Positions 9,157-16,141 of a stretch of 37,987 bases of DNA are shown here, piece after piece. The position numbers and the translations under genes are program-made. The notes beneath the pieces were generated by a model. The model was not told where the DNA came from. It was given only the letters and a program-made list of their open reading frames with translations, and searched no databases. This stretch comes from DATGKK01 sp035294725 (GTDB lineage Bacteria; Actinomycetota; Acidimicrobiia; Acidimicrobiales; Bog-793), in NCBI GenBank assembly GCA_035294725.1, contig DATGKK010000122.1, positions 1 through 37,987 on the forward strand. Direction: 5' to 3'. Numbering within the stretch: the stretch's first letter is position 1; every line of letters starts with the position of its first letter.

Positions 9157-11213
9157 GGGGATCGCCTGGCCGAGAGCTCGCGGTGCGTGGCCGGCACCTG
9201 CCGGCGCTCGACGGCGTCCGGGCGCTCGCGATCCTCGGGGTGATCGCCTACCACCTCGGTGCGGGCTGGGCCTCGGGCGGCTTCCTCGGGGTCGATCTCT
9301 TCTTCGTCCTGTCGGGGTTCCTCATCACGAGCCTGCTGCTCGAGGAGAAGGAAGCCGAGGGCCGGCTCCATCTCGGCGCCTTCTGGGGGCGCCGGGCCCG
9401 CCGCCTCCTGCCCGGCCTCCTGCTCATGCTGGTCGCGCTCGGGGCGTTCTACTCCCTCGCCGGCCCCGGTCCCCTCGTCGACCTCGGCCAGGTCCGCGGG
9501 GACGCCGTCGCCACGGTCCTGTACGTCGCGAACTGGCACCTGCTCCTCGCCCACCAGTCCTACTTCGACCAGTTCGCCGCCCCCTCTCCGCTCCAGCACA
9601 CGTGGTCGCTCGGGATCGAGGAGCAGTTCTACCTCCTGTGGCCCCTCGCCCTTGCCGGGGTGCTCGCGCTCTCGCGGGGTCGCTGGCGGTGGAGCGGCGG
9701 CCTGCTTGCTGCCGCCGGAGCGTGCGCCTCGGCGATTTGGATGGCCGTGCTGGCGAGCGGTGGAGCGTCGACCAACCGCCTCTACTACGGCACCGATACA
9801 CGGGCCTTCGACCTGTTGACCGGCGCCGTGCTCGCGTTCGCCGTCGCGGCGCGCCCGCAACCGAGGGAGCGGGGCCGCCGGATCCTCGGGGTCGCGGGAC
9901 CGACCTGCCTCCTCGCCCTCCTCGTCTTCTGGTGGCGCGCCGGGGGCGGCGGAGCGAACGGCGCCCCGGGGCGTGCCATGTTCGAGTGGGGCTTCCTCGT
10001 CTGCGCCCTGCTGGCGGCGGTCGTGCTCGCCGATGCCCGGCAGGAGCGGCTCTCGCCGCTCGGGCGGGTGCTCGCGCTCGCGCCGCTTCGGTTCGTCGGG
10101 GTGATCAGCTACGAGCTGTACCTGTGGCACTGGCCGGTGATCTGCGAGCTGACCCCGGCTCGCCTCGGGTTCGGGGGTGCCGCGCTCGACTCGGTGCGGC
10201 TCGGGGTCACGCTCGCGCTCGCAGCCGGCAGCTTCTACCTCGTCGACCAGCCGATCCGCCGGGGTGCGCTCCGCCGCCTGCCGGCGGCGGCCCGGGCTGC
10301 GGCGGCGCCGCTGGGTATGGCAGCGGCCGTGCTCGCGATGGTGATCGGAACGATGCCGGCGGCGGCGGCGGTCCCCGAGACGGTGCGGGATGTGGCGACC
10401 CACGGGCCAGGCGTCCCTGGTGCGGGAGGGATGGTCGGGGGGCCGATCCGGCTCGCCGCCGTGCCCTCGCGACGGCACCGCCTGCGGATCGTGCTCTTCG
10501 GCGACTCGGTGATGCGCGACGACGCGGCGGCGATCCAGGCGGCGCTCGACTCGACGGGCGAGGTGCGGGTGAGAGACGACGGGTTCGACGGGTGGGGCTT
10601 CACGACCGACACCGGATGGCGCCAGGGCGTGCCCGCCCAGATCCGGGCGGACCACGCCCAGCTCGTGATCGCGATGTGGAGCTTCGACGACGACTACCTC
10701 GTCCACCACCGGGCGCAGTACCGGAAGTGGCTGGGCGAGTTCGTCCGTCTCGTCCTCGCCCAGCGCGGCGTCGAGGGCCTGATCTTCCAGCAGTTCCCCC
10801 CGATCGGCCCAGCCGAGGTGGCGAACCCGATCGCGGCCGCGGCGAGCGAGAGGGCCAACAACGGGCCGATCGACGCATGGAACGCGATGGCTCGCTCCAT
10901 GGTGGCCCTCGACCCGAGAAGGGTGATGTACCTGCCCATCGCCCCGGCGGTCGAGCGCGACGGCAGGTTCACCTCGTTCCTGCCGCCCGGCAACGACTGG
11001 GCGCTGCCGGCCTCCCACTGGGTGCGGGTCCGTTCCGTGGACAACGTCCACTTCTGCCCCGCAGGGGCCGCCCGCTACGCTGCCGCCCTCGTGGCGGACC
11101 TCACTGCGATGTACCACCTCTCGGCGCCGAACCCCTCCTGGCCGACCTGGCCGTGGTCGCGCGGCGCGCAGTTCGACCAGCCTCCCGGCAACTGCCCGGC
11201 CGACCACCCGTGA
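9135..11213 (+). CDS. Acyltransferase 3-SGNH fusion, OatA/OafB-like glycan O-acyltransferase
   Basis: Membrane acyltransferase of 692 residues with two parts. Residues about 20-400 form the multi-helix acyltransferase 3 domain: LDGVRALAILGVIAYH with His40, GFLGVDLFFVLSGFLIT at 49-65, a GRRARRLLP arginine cluster, and TWSLGIEEQFYLLWP. After a linker comes an extracytoplasmic SGNH hydrolase-like domain with FGDSV (Ser458) and the Asp636-x-x-His639 pair in VDNVHFCPAG, completing a catalytic triad. In OatA and OafB (established) the membrane domain passes acetyl groups across the membrane and the SGNH domain puts them on the glycan. Here the target could be peptidoglycan or the product of the neighbouring glycosyltransferases. 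The ATG lies inside the end of the GT4 gene; the 3' end overlaps coaE (GTGA). Confidence 0.9.
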   Translation: MGGTPDLRGSPGRELAVRGRHLPALDGVRALAILGVIAYHLGAGWASGGFLGVDLFFVLSGFLITSLLLEEKEAEGRLHLGAFWGRRARRLLPGLLLMLVALGAFYSLAGPGPLVDLGQVRGDAVATVLYVANWHLLLAHQSYFDQFAAPSPLQHTWSLGIEEQFYLLWPLALAGVLALSRGRWRWSGGLLAAAGACASAIWMAVLASGGASTNRLYYGTDTRAFDLLTGAVLAFAVAARPQPRERGRRILGVAGPTCLLALLVFWWRAGGGGANGAPGRAMFEWGFLVCALLAAVVLADARQERLSPLGRVLALAPLRFVGVISYELYLWHWPVICELTPARLGFGGAALDSVRLGVTLALAAGSFYLVDQPIRRGALRRLPAAARAAAAPLGMAAAVLAMVIGTMPAAAAVPETVRDVATHGPGVPGAGGMVGGPIRLAAVPSRRHRLRIVLFGDSVMRDDAAAIQAALDSTGEVRVRDDGFDGWGFTTDTGWRQGVPAQIRADHAQLVIAMWSFDDDYLVHHRAQYRKWLGEFVRLVLAQRGVEGLIFQQFPPIGPAEVANPIAAAASERANNGPIDAWNAMARSMVALDPRRVMYLPIAPAVERDGRFTSFLPPGNDWALPASHWVRVRSVDNVHFCPAGAARYAAALVADLTAMYHLSAPNPSWPTWPWSRGAQFDQPPGNCPADHP

Positions 11214-11824
11214 TCGCGGTCGGGCTCACCGGCGGCATCGGAGCGGGCAAGTCGACGGTCTCCTCGCTCCTCGCCGGCCACGGGGCCGTCGTGATCGACG
11301 CCGACGTGCTCGCCCGGGAGGCGGTCGAGCACGGGCGCCCGGCGTGGGCGGAGGTGCGGCGCCGCTTCGGCGACTCGGTGGTGCGCGAGGACGGCTCCAT
11401 CGACCGCCAGGCCCTCGCCGGCGTGGTCTTCTCCGACGAGTCGGCTCGCCGTGACCTGAACGCGATCGTCCACCCGGAGGTCGCTCGGGCGATGGGGGAG
11501 CGCCTCGCCCTCGAGGCGTCGACGGACCACGTGGTCGTGCTCGACATCCCCCTTCTCGCCGAGGGCGGGAGGGATCGCTACCCGCTCGACGGCGTCCTCG
11601 TCGTGGACTGCCCGGTCGACCTCGCGATCGACCGGCTCGTCGCCGCGCGGGGCATGGACCGCGCCGACGCCGAGCGCCGCGTGGCGGCCCAGGCGCCGCG
11701 TGAGGTCCGTCTCAAGCTGGCCGACTTCGTCATCCTGAACATGGGCACGCTCGAGGAGCTCCGGCTGATGGTCGATCACGCGTGGCGCTGGATCGAGACG
11801 CTGAAGCTGAAGGGCGAGACCTGA
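11210..11824 (+). CDS. coaE: Dephospho-CoA kinase
   Basis: Last step of coenzyme A synthesis: ATP-dependent phosphorylation of dephospho-CoA at the ribose 3'-hydroxyl. 204 residues, the normal length of the single-domain enzyme. The P-loop GLTGGIGAGKST is at residues 5-16. It is followed by VIDADVLAREAV, the substrate-contacting DAD-type segment, a lid region around VHPEVARAM, and VVLDIPLLAE. GTG start overlapping the acyltransferase stop. In Mycobacterium and relatives coaE lies close to uvrB. Here uvrB is about 4.3 kb downstream, separated by the 11.8-15.4 kb insert. The C-terminal GrpB-like extension found in mycobacterial CoaE is absent. Co-transcription with the glycan genes is inferred from the overlap only. 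Confidence 0.95.
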   Translation: MIAVGLTGGIGAGKSTVSSLLAGHGAVVIDADVLAREAVEHGRPAWAEVRRRFGDSVVREDGSIDRQALAGVVFSDESARRDLNAIVHPEVARAMGERLALEASTDHVVVLDIPLLAEGGRDRYPLDGVLVVDCPVDLAIDRLVAARGMDRADAERRVAAQAPREVRLKLADFVILNMGTLEELRLMVDHAWRWIETLKLKGET

Positions 11825-12415
11825 AGGCACCCGTGTGCGGGCCGGGCGGGCTGCCGCCTAGCGGCCGGTCCGGTCCGACCCGACCTCCACCGTCTCGGCG
11901 AAGCGGCCGAAGGGTTCGGCGTCGAGTGTGTTCGGCGAGGCGAGCTGGCGACCGGGCGGCTCGCTCAACCAGCGGCCGACAGACGCTGCCGCGTTGGAGC
12001 CTGAGCAATGGCGCGGCAGCGCCGCAGCGATCGTCGCACTGCGGGCCAAGTTTGCGCCGATCCCGTACCCCCCCCTTGCGATCCACCGAGGTGGTGCTCG
12101 CCGCCAATCTGAGAGGCGCTTCGCCGCAGACGGCGGCAGATCCGCCGCCGGAGGCGGTGGACATGGTGTCGTCAGCGAGACCGATCTCATGGTCAATGCC
12201 GTCGACACCCTCGCCCACCTCGTCGGTGTCGGACTGCGTCGCCAGCAGGCTCCTCACGCCGAGATCTCCGAGACCGCAGGTTCGGCTCGTCGAGCCTTCA
12301 TGGTGGCCTCTCGAGACCAGCATGTGCGCGATGAGGTTCGCCCCCCTGCCTGCGGTGTGCAGGGTCACGGCCGGTCGGTCCCAGGACCTCTTCGCATGCG
12401 GCAGCTGGATGCGAG
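11825..12415. other. Intergenic stretch with no recognisable gene, possible decayed DNA
   Basis: About 590 bp between coaE and the M20D gene. Open frames exist on both strands (the longest plus-strand one is 11928-12431), but their translations show no family motif, signal sequence or sensible composition. They look like random open frames of GC-rich DNA. A run of eight or nine C residues near 12067-12076 would also be slippery. On the minus strand the stretch from about 12390 to 12270 reads more protein-like (LHTAGRGANLIAHMLVSRG) and could be a relic, but I cannot assign it. It marks the left side of the block inserted between coaE and uvrB. Confidence 0.4.
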
Positions 12416-12421
12416 CACAAT
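12416..12421 (+). promoter_or_regulatory. Candidate -10 box of a leaderless M20D transcript
   Basis: CACAAT sits six bases before the GTG start of the M20D amidohydrolase, and there is no ribosome site. The spacing matches the other leaderless candidates in this window, with the start site falling at or next to the start codon. TTCGCA at 12391-12396 is a weak -35 with a 19-base spacer. Confidence 0.35.
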
Positions 12422-12427
12422 TGGCGA

Positions 12428-13708
12428 GTGACTGCTCCCTCGGGCCCTCCACCCACCGCTTCGGTTCTCTCGGGGCTCGAAGCAGTCCGGGGCTGGGCGG
12501 CCGATCTCTACCGTGACCTGCACGCCTACCCCGAGCTGTCACACAAGGAGCGCGCGACGGCCTCGAAGGTCGCCGAGCGCCTCAGGGTCTCGGGCATCGA
12601 AGTCCACACCGGAGTCGGGGGGACCGGCGTGGTCGGCCTGATGAACAACGGCGACGGGCCGACGGTGCTGCTGCGCGCTGACATGGACGCCCTCCCCGTT
12701 GCCGAAGCAACCGGCCTCGACTACGCCAGCCACATCACCGCCGCCGACGCGGCCGGCAATGAGGTGCCGGTGATGCACGCCTGCGGCCACGACATGCACG
12801 TCGCCTGCCTCCTCGGCGCCGCCCATCTCCTTGCCACGGATCCTGACGCCTGGTCCGGCACCCTCATCGCCCTGTTCCAGCCCGCCGAGGAGACCGGTGA
12901 CGGGGCGCGTGGGATGCTCGACGACAACTTGGCGAGTGTGGTCCCCAGACCCGACGTGGCCCTCGCCCAGCACGTGCTGCCCGCGCCTGCGGGTTTGGTT
13001 GGCACGCACGCCGGTCCGACCCTCTCTACCGCCGACAGCATGCGCATCACCCTGCACGGGCGAGGCGCACACGGATCGATGCCCCAAGCCTCGGTCGACC
13101 CCGTCGCGATGATCGTGGTCCATCTCCAGACCATCGTGGCGCGCGAGACCCGCCCCGGGGAGCCGGTCGTGGTCACCGTCGGGAGCATCCGGGCGGGGAC
13201 CAAGAGCAACGTCATTGCCGACCACGCCGTGATCGAGCTCAACGTGCGCACCTACAGCGAGCAGACCCGAGCGTCGGTCCTCGACGCCATCAAAAGGATC
13301 GTCGACGCCGAGTGCCAGGCGTCGGGATGCCCGAAGCCCGCCGCCTACGAGCTGTTCGACCGCTTCCCGCTCACCGACAACGACGCCGAGACCACCAAGA
13401 AGGTGGCGGCATCCTTCTCCGCGTTCTTCGGGGAGCGGGCGCGACCACTGCCGATGCAGACGGCCAGCGAGGACTTCAGCGACATCCCCAGCGCCCTCGG
13501 GGTCCCCTCCTGCTACTGGGGGATCGGTGGCATCGACCCCGAGCGGTACGCAGCGGCCGAGCGGGCAGGTCGCGTCGCTCAGGACATCCCCGTCAACCAC
13601 TCGGCGCACTTCGCCCCGGTCATCCAGCCCACCTTGGACACCGGGATCCAAGCGCTGGTCGTCGCTGCCCTGGCCTGGCTCGCCTCGCCTCGAGCCGGCG
13701 AGCGGTAG
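12428..13708 (+). CDS. M20D-family amidohydrolase (N-acyl amino acid/hippurate hydrolase-like)
   Basis: Cytosolic metal-dependent amidohydrolase, 426 residues. Family ligands are visible: RADMDALP at 83-90, ACGHDMH with Cys119 and His121, PAEETGDG with Glu154-Glu155, QHVLP with His182, and the C-terminal NHSAHF. The Cys-His pair is typical of the M20D subgroup, which includes hippurate hydrolases, IAA-amino acid hydrolases and N-acetyl-diaminopimelate deacetylase. These enzymes release a free amino acid from an N-acyl conjugate. The lid/dimerisation domain lies between about residues 195 and 310 (GRGAHGSMPQ). GTG start without a ribosome site. It is followed after five bases by a TRIC-family protein and then a truncated amidohydrolase, which suggests an amidated-compound or peptide utilisation cassette. 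The substrate is unknown. Confidence 0.9.
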   Translation: MTAPSGPPPTASVLSGLEAVRGWAADLYRDLHAYPELSHKERATASKVAERLRVSGIEVHTGVGGTGVVGLMNNGDGPTVLLRADMDALPVAEATGLDYASHITAADAAGNEVPVMHACGHDMHVACLLGAAHLLATDPDAWSGTLIALFQPAEETGDGARGMLDDNLASVVPRPDVALAQHVLPAPAGLVGTHAGPTLSTADSMRITLHGRGAHGSMPQASVDPVAMIVVHLQTIVARETRPGEPVVVTVGSIRAGTKSNVIADHAVIELNVRTYSEQTRASVLDAIKRIVDAECQASGCPKPAAYELFDRFPLTDNDAETTKKVAASFSAFFGERARPLPMQTASEDFSDIPSALGVPSCYWGIGGIDPERYAAAERAGRVAQDIPVNHSAHFAPVIQPTLDTGIQALVVAALAWLASPRAGER

Positions 13709-13713
13709 CGACG

Positions 13714-14376
13714 GTGTCACACGCCGGCTCGACGCTCCAGCTGGTACTTGACCTCTCGGGCACCTTCGTGTTCGGGCTGAACGGCGCCCTCACCGCGATG
13801 GAGGCAGAGAACCTCGACGTCGTGGGGGTCGTCGTGCTGGCGGTGATCACCGCCCTCGGCGGCGGCATCATCCGCGACGTGCTCATCGGTTCGCTTCCCC
13901 CCGCCGCGTTCAAGGACTGGCGCTACCTCGCCATCGGCGGCGGCGCCGGCGTCGCCGCCTTCGTCGCCCGCCAACTGTGGCTGCGCCTTCAGCGCTCGAT
14001 CACCGTCTTCGACGCCGCCGGCCTGGCGCTGTTCTGCGTGACCGGCACGACCACCGCCTTCGCCGCCCATCTCGGGCCCTTCCAGTCGGCGGTCCTCGGC
14101 ACCATCACCGGTGTGGGCGGGGGTACCGTGCGCGACGTCGTTGTCAGACGAGTGCCGACGGTGCTCTCGAGCGGCCTCTACGCCATCCCCGCCGCGTGCG
14201 GCGCGACGCTCACTGCCCTGGCACTCGAGCTCCATTTCTATGGCGGCGCCATCGCCGTGGTGGCAGCAGCGATCTGCTTTCTCATCCGCATGGCCGGGGT
14301 GCACTTCAACCTGAACGTGCCCGTCTCGCGCCCCAGGGTCGCGAAGCCAAGCTCCACTTCCGAGGATGGCTCATGA
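13714..14376 (+). CDS. TRIC-family (former UPF0126) cation channel-like membrane protein
   Basis: Seven-helix membrane protein, 220 residues, with the two-repeat design of the bacterial TRIC/UPF0126 family. Each repeat has a glycine-rich kinked helix followed by an RD motif: ALGGGIIRDVLIGSLPP at about 46-62 and TGVGGGTVRDVVVRRVPT at about 132-149. Structurally characterised prokaryotic TRIC proteins are trimeric monovalent-cation channels (established). Some family members have been proposed to carry amino acids such as glycine. That possibility fits a gene placed between two amidohydrolases, but it is inference. GTG start five bases after the M20D stop; its own stop overlaps the next start (ATGA). 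Confidence 0.88.
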   Translation: MSHAGSTLQLVLDLSGTFVFGLNGALTAMEAENLDVVGVVVLAVITALGGGIIRDVLIGSLPPAAFKDWRYLAIGGGAGVAAFVARQLWLRLQRSITVFDAAGLALFCVTGTTTAFAAHLGPFQSAVLGTITGVGGGTVRDVVVRRVPTVLSSGLYAIPAACGATLTALALELHFYGGAIAVVAAAICFLIRMAGVHFNLNVPVSRPRVAKPSSTSEDGS

Positions 14377-14935
14377 CCGTCACGCTCGGTGATCCAGGCA
14401 CGGTCATCGTCTGCGGCGACCACTTCGACGGACGTTCCGTCGCCCTGGGCGGCGCCATTGAGATCCTCGTCCGGGACGCAAGGATCGCCGAGCTGGCTCC
14501 GAGCGTTTCCCGCCCCCCTGGAGCCCGGGTGATCGACCTCGCCGGCCACACCGTCACCCCCGGCTTCATCGACTGCCACGTCCACCTCACCATGGACGCA
14601 GCCCACCTCTCCACCCAGTTGCTCGACTCGACGGCCACCAAGGCTCTCGTCGGGATGCGCCTCGCCAACGACTACCTCGACCATGGGTTCACGACGCTGC
14701 GAGACCTCGGAAGCGCCGACCCCGAGTGGCCGACCATCGACCTGCGCAACGCCATAGCGGCTGGCACCGTCACCGGCCCCCGCTTGGTCGTCGCCGCCCA
14801 CCTGATCGGCTCGACCGGCAGCCACGCCGACGTGAGCAGCCTCTACCCCCCAAGATGGCACCTCCCCATCGCCGACCCCGCCGACGGTCCCGACGCCATT
14901 CGAAGCCGGGTTCGCCGCGAGCACAAGTACAACAG
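14373..14935 (+). pseudogene. Amidohydrolase (COG1228-type), 3' half missing
   Basis: The first about 186 codons are a normal N-terminal half of a metal-dependent amidohydrolase: a beta-sandwich start, then GHTVTPGFIDCHVHL with the HxH metal motif, FTTLRDLG, and AIAAGTVTGPRLVVA. The homology ends at IRSRVRREHKYN, exactly where relatives continue with the segment leading to the metal-bridging lysine. The frame then runs on through unrelated DNA to a stop at 15257 and would give a 294-residue chimera. The downstream metal ligands and catalytic Asp are gone, so activity is unlikely. ATG overlaps the TRIC stop (ATGA), so it was once the third gene of the cassette. The breakpoint at about 14930-14936 coincides with the stop codon of the dioxygenase relic on the opposite strand. 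Confidence 0.8.
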
Positions 14936-15340
14936 CTACACGTTCGTCTCGTCTGCCGGGACATCGGGCAGCGCGGGTGTACCGCCGGAACCTCCGGTCA
15001 TGGAAAGAGCCCATGGCGTAGCCGTCCACGAGCCCTCGGGTGCCCTCGCCGGAAGCCGCAGCCAGTCCTGCCAGGTACAGAAGCGGGACGAAGTGGTCGG
15101 GATCGGTGCCGCATGCGGAAAGTCCCGATGTCCCTGCAGGTCCACCAGCTGGCCGGGAGTGGTCGTCATCGCCGGTGCTGCCGCTTCATCGAAGCGACCG
15201 GCCCGGTCGAACCCTGCGTCCGGCGTTTGCCAGTCGATGCGGCCAGGATGTGCATGACGTCGCCGCTGGCGACGATGAGCACTCCACGGGCACTCAATGG
15301 GGCGAGCTGGCGCCGAGATCGACGTGGTAGCCGAAGGGCG
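14936..15340 (-). pseudogene. Extradiol dioxygenase (DODA/YgiD, LigB superfamily) 3' relic with frameshifts
   Basis: Minus-strand remnant of the C-terminal third of a class III extradiol ring-cleavage dioxygenase. Read from high to low coordinates it gives, in changing frames, GYHVDLGA (about 15335), LAPLSARGVLIVASGDVMH (15306-15250), DWQTPDAGFDRAGRFDEA (15236-15180), GHRDFPHAAP (to about 15107), PDHFVPLLYLAGLAAASGEG (15104-15043), GLVDGYAMGS, and finally LSMTGGSGGTPALP, ending in ADETNV and TAG at 14936. These match the family order: a LAPLR-x-GVLIVGSG strand, an FD helix, HPDF..A.PTPDH..PLLY, and a final LSM tail. At least four frame changes are needed and the 5' two thirds are absent, so it cannot be functional. 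The family acts on DOPA-like or catecholic substrates. I saw no other dioxygenase sequence in the window. Confidence 0.72.
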
Positions 15341-15375
15341 TAGCCCGCGCCTAGCCGTGACCGTTCCTGCCGCCG

Positions 15376-15405
15376 TTGTGTCGCCGCGCACCTTGCGCGG
15401 ATAAT
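15376..15405 (+). promoter_or_regulatory. Promoter of the DUF1707 gene, probable leaderless start
   Basis: TTGTGT (15376-15381), an 18-base spacer and GATAAT (15400-15405) form the most complete sigma-70-like promoter in the window. The GTG start codon begins six bases after the -10 box, so the predicted transcript starts at or beside it. No Shine-Dalgarno sequence is possible. Confidence 0.55.
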
Positions 15406-15411
15406 GGGGTC

Positions 15412-16050
15412 GTGCACCCGGAGCGGCACCGCCAGGACAGCGCTGGTGAAGGCGGGCCGCCGAGAGCCGCCTGGTGGGCTTGGCTCGCCCACTCGTTCTG
15501 GTACGCCTCGTCCACCCGTCCCCGCTCTGTGCCGGGCTCTGCCCCAGACCTGCGCGGCTTCGCCGGATCAGGGGTGCGCGCCTCGGATGCCGAGCGCTCT
15601 GAGGTCGCCGACCTTCTCTCCCGGCACTTCGGAGAGGGCCGGCTCGACGGGGCAGAGCTCGACGAGCGGCTCGGGCGCGCGATGTCGGCCCGCACCCGCG
15701 GCGACCTCGCTCTCCTGGTGGCCGATCTGCCCGCCCTCGACCTGCCGGCAGCCGAGCCTCCCGTTGCGCCTGGCAGGCGCCTCATCACGAGCCAGCTGGT
15801 CGGTGCGCTCCTCGTCGTCGTCGCCGCGACCGGCCTGTTGCTCGCTGTTGCCTCGAGCTCGCTCGGGGGGTTCGGCGTGATCATGGTCGTGTTTGCTGCC
15901 GTCGCCGGGCGCCGGCACCGGCGTGAGCGGGCTTTCCAACGGTGGCACGATGACCTCCACAGCCACGGTGTGGCGCACTGGCACGGCCCGAGCGGCCCTG
16001 TCGTCGAGCCCCGGCCCCCCTGGCAAGGGCCGCCTCCCTTCACGTCCTGA
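15412..16050 (+). CDS. DUF1707 domain membrane protein
   Basis: 212 residues. An N-terminal basic, low-complexity part is followed by the DUF1707 module: GVRASDAERSEVADLLSRHF, then GRLDGAELDERLGRA and RTRGDLALLVADLP, at roughly residues 55-110. Two hydrophobic segments (about 128-148 and 150-165) come next, with a short histidine- and proline-rich tail. DUF1707 proteins are common in actinobacteria and usually combine this short helical module with membrane helices. Their role is not established, although a helical, SHOCT-like protein-binding module is a fair comparison. GTG at 15412 is chosen because a good -10 box ends six bases before it. It lies 91 bp before uvrB, with its own promoter. 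Confidence 0.8.
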   Translation: MHPERHRQDSAGEGGPPRAAWWAWLAHSFWYASSTRPRSVPGSAPDLRGFAGSGVRASDAERSEVADLLSRHFGEGRLDGAELDERLGRAMSARTRGDLALLVADLPALDLPAAEPPVAPGRRLITSQLVGALLVVVAATGLLLAVASSSLGGFGVIMVVFAAVAGRRHRRERAFQRWHDDLHSHGVAHWHGPSGPVVEPRPPWQGPPPFTS

Positions 16051-16127
16051 GGCGAGCCACGACCTCCGGGAGGGCCCGGGGTCGCGGCTCGTGGCAGCGC
16101 CGTAGGTCGGCGCGCGCACCCTCTCGG

Positions 16128-16133
16128 TACGAT
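16128..16133 (+). promoter_or_regulatory. Candidate -10 box of a leaderless uvrB transcript
   Basis: TACGAT ends eight bases before the uvrB GTG and fits the TANNNT actinobacterial -10 consensus. No clear -35 is visible 17-18 bases upstream, and there is no ribosome site in between. No LexA-type SOS box (GAAC-N4-GTTC) is seen in the 91-bp gap. Confidence 0.45.
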
Positions 16134-16141
16134 CGGCTCTG

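Noticed and set aside
9029..11209. Very long plus-strand open frame running into coaE
   Set aside because: It is the second frame of the acyltransferase gene; its translation is Arg/Pro/Ala-rich without motifs until coaE begins at 11210.
11928..12431. 167-codon plus-strand frame between coaE and the M20D gene
   Set aside because: No motif, no ribosome site, odd composition; overlaps the M20D start. Reported only as a gene-poor region.
14238..15029. 263-codon minus-strand frame over the TRIC/amidohydrolase genes
   Set aside because: Only its first about 10 codons (DGYAMGS) belong to the dioxygenase relic; the rest is the shadow of plus-strand genes.
16051..16141. LexA-controlled SOS promoter for uvrB
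   Set aside because: No GAAC-N4-GTTC-type operator is present in the 91-bp gap.
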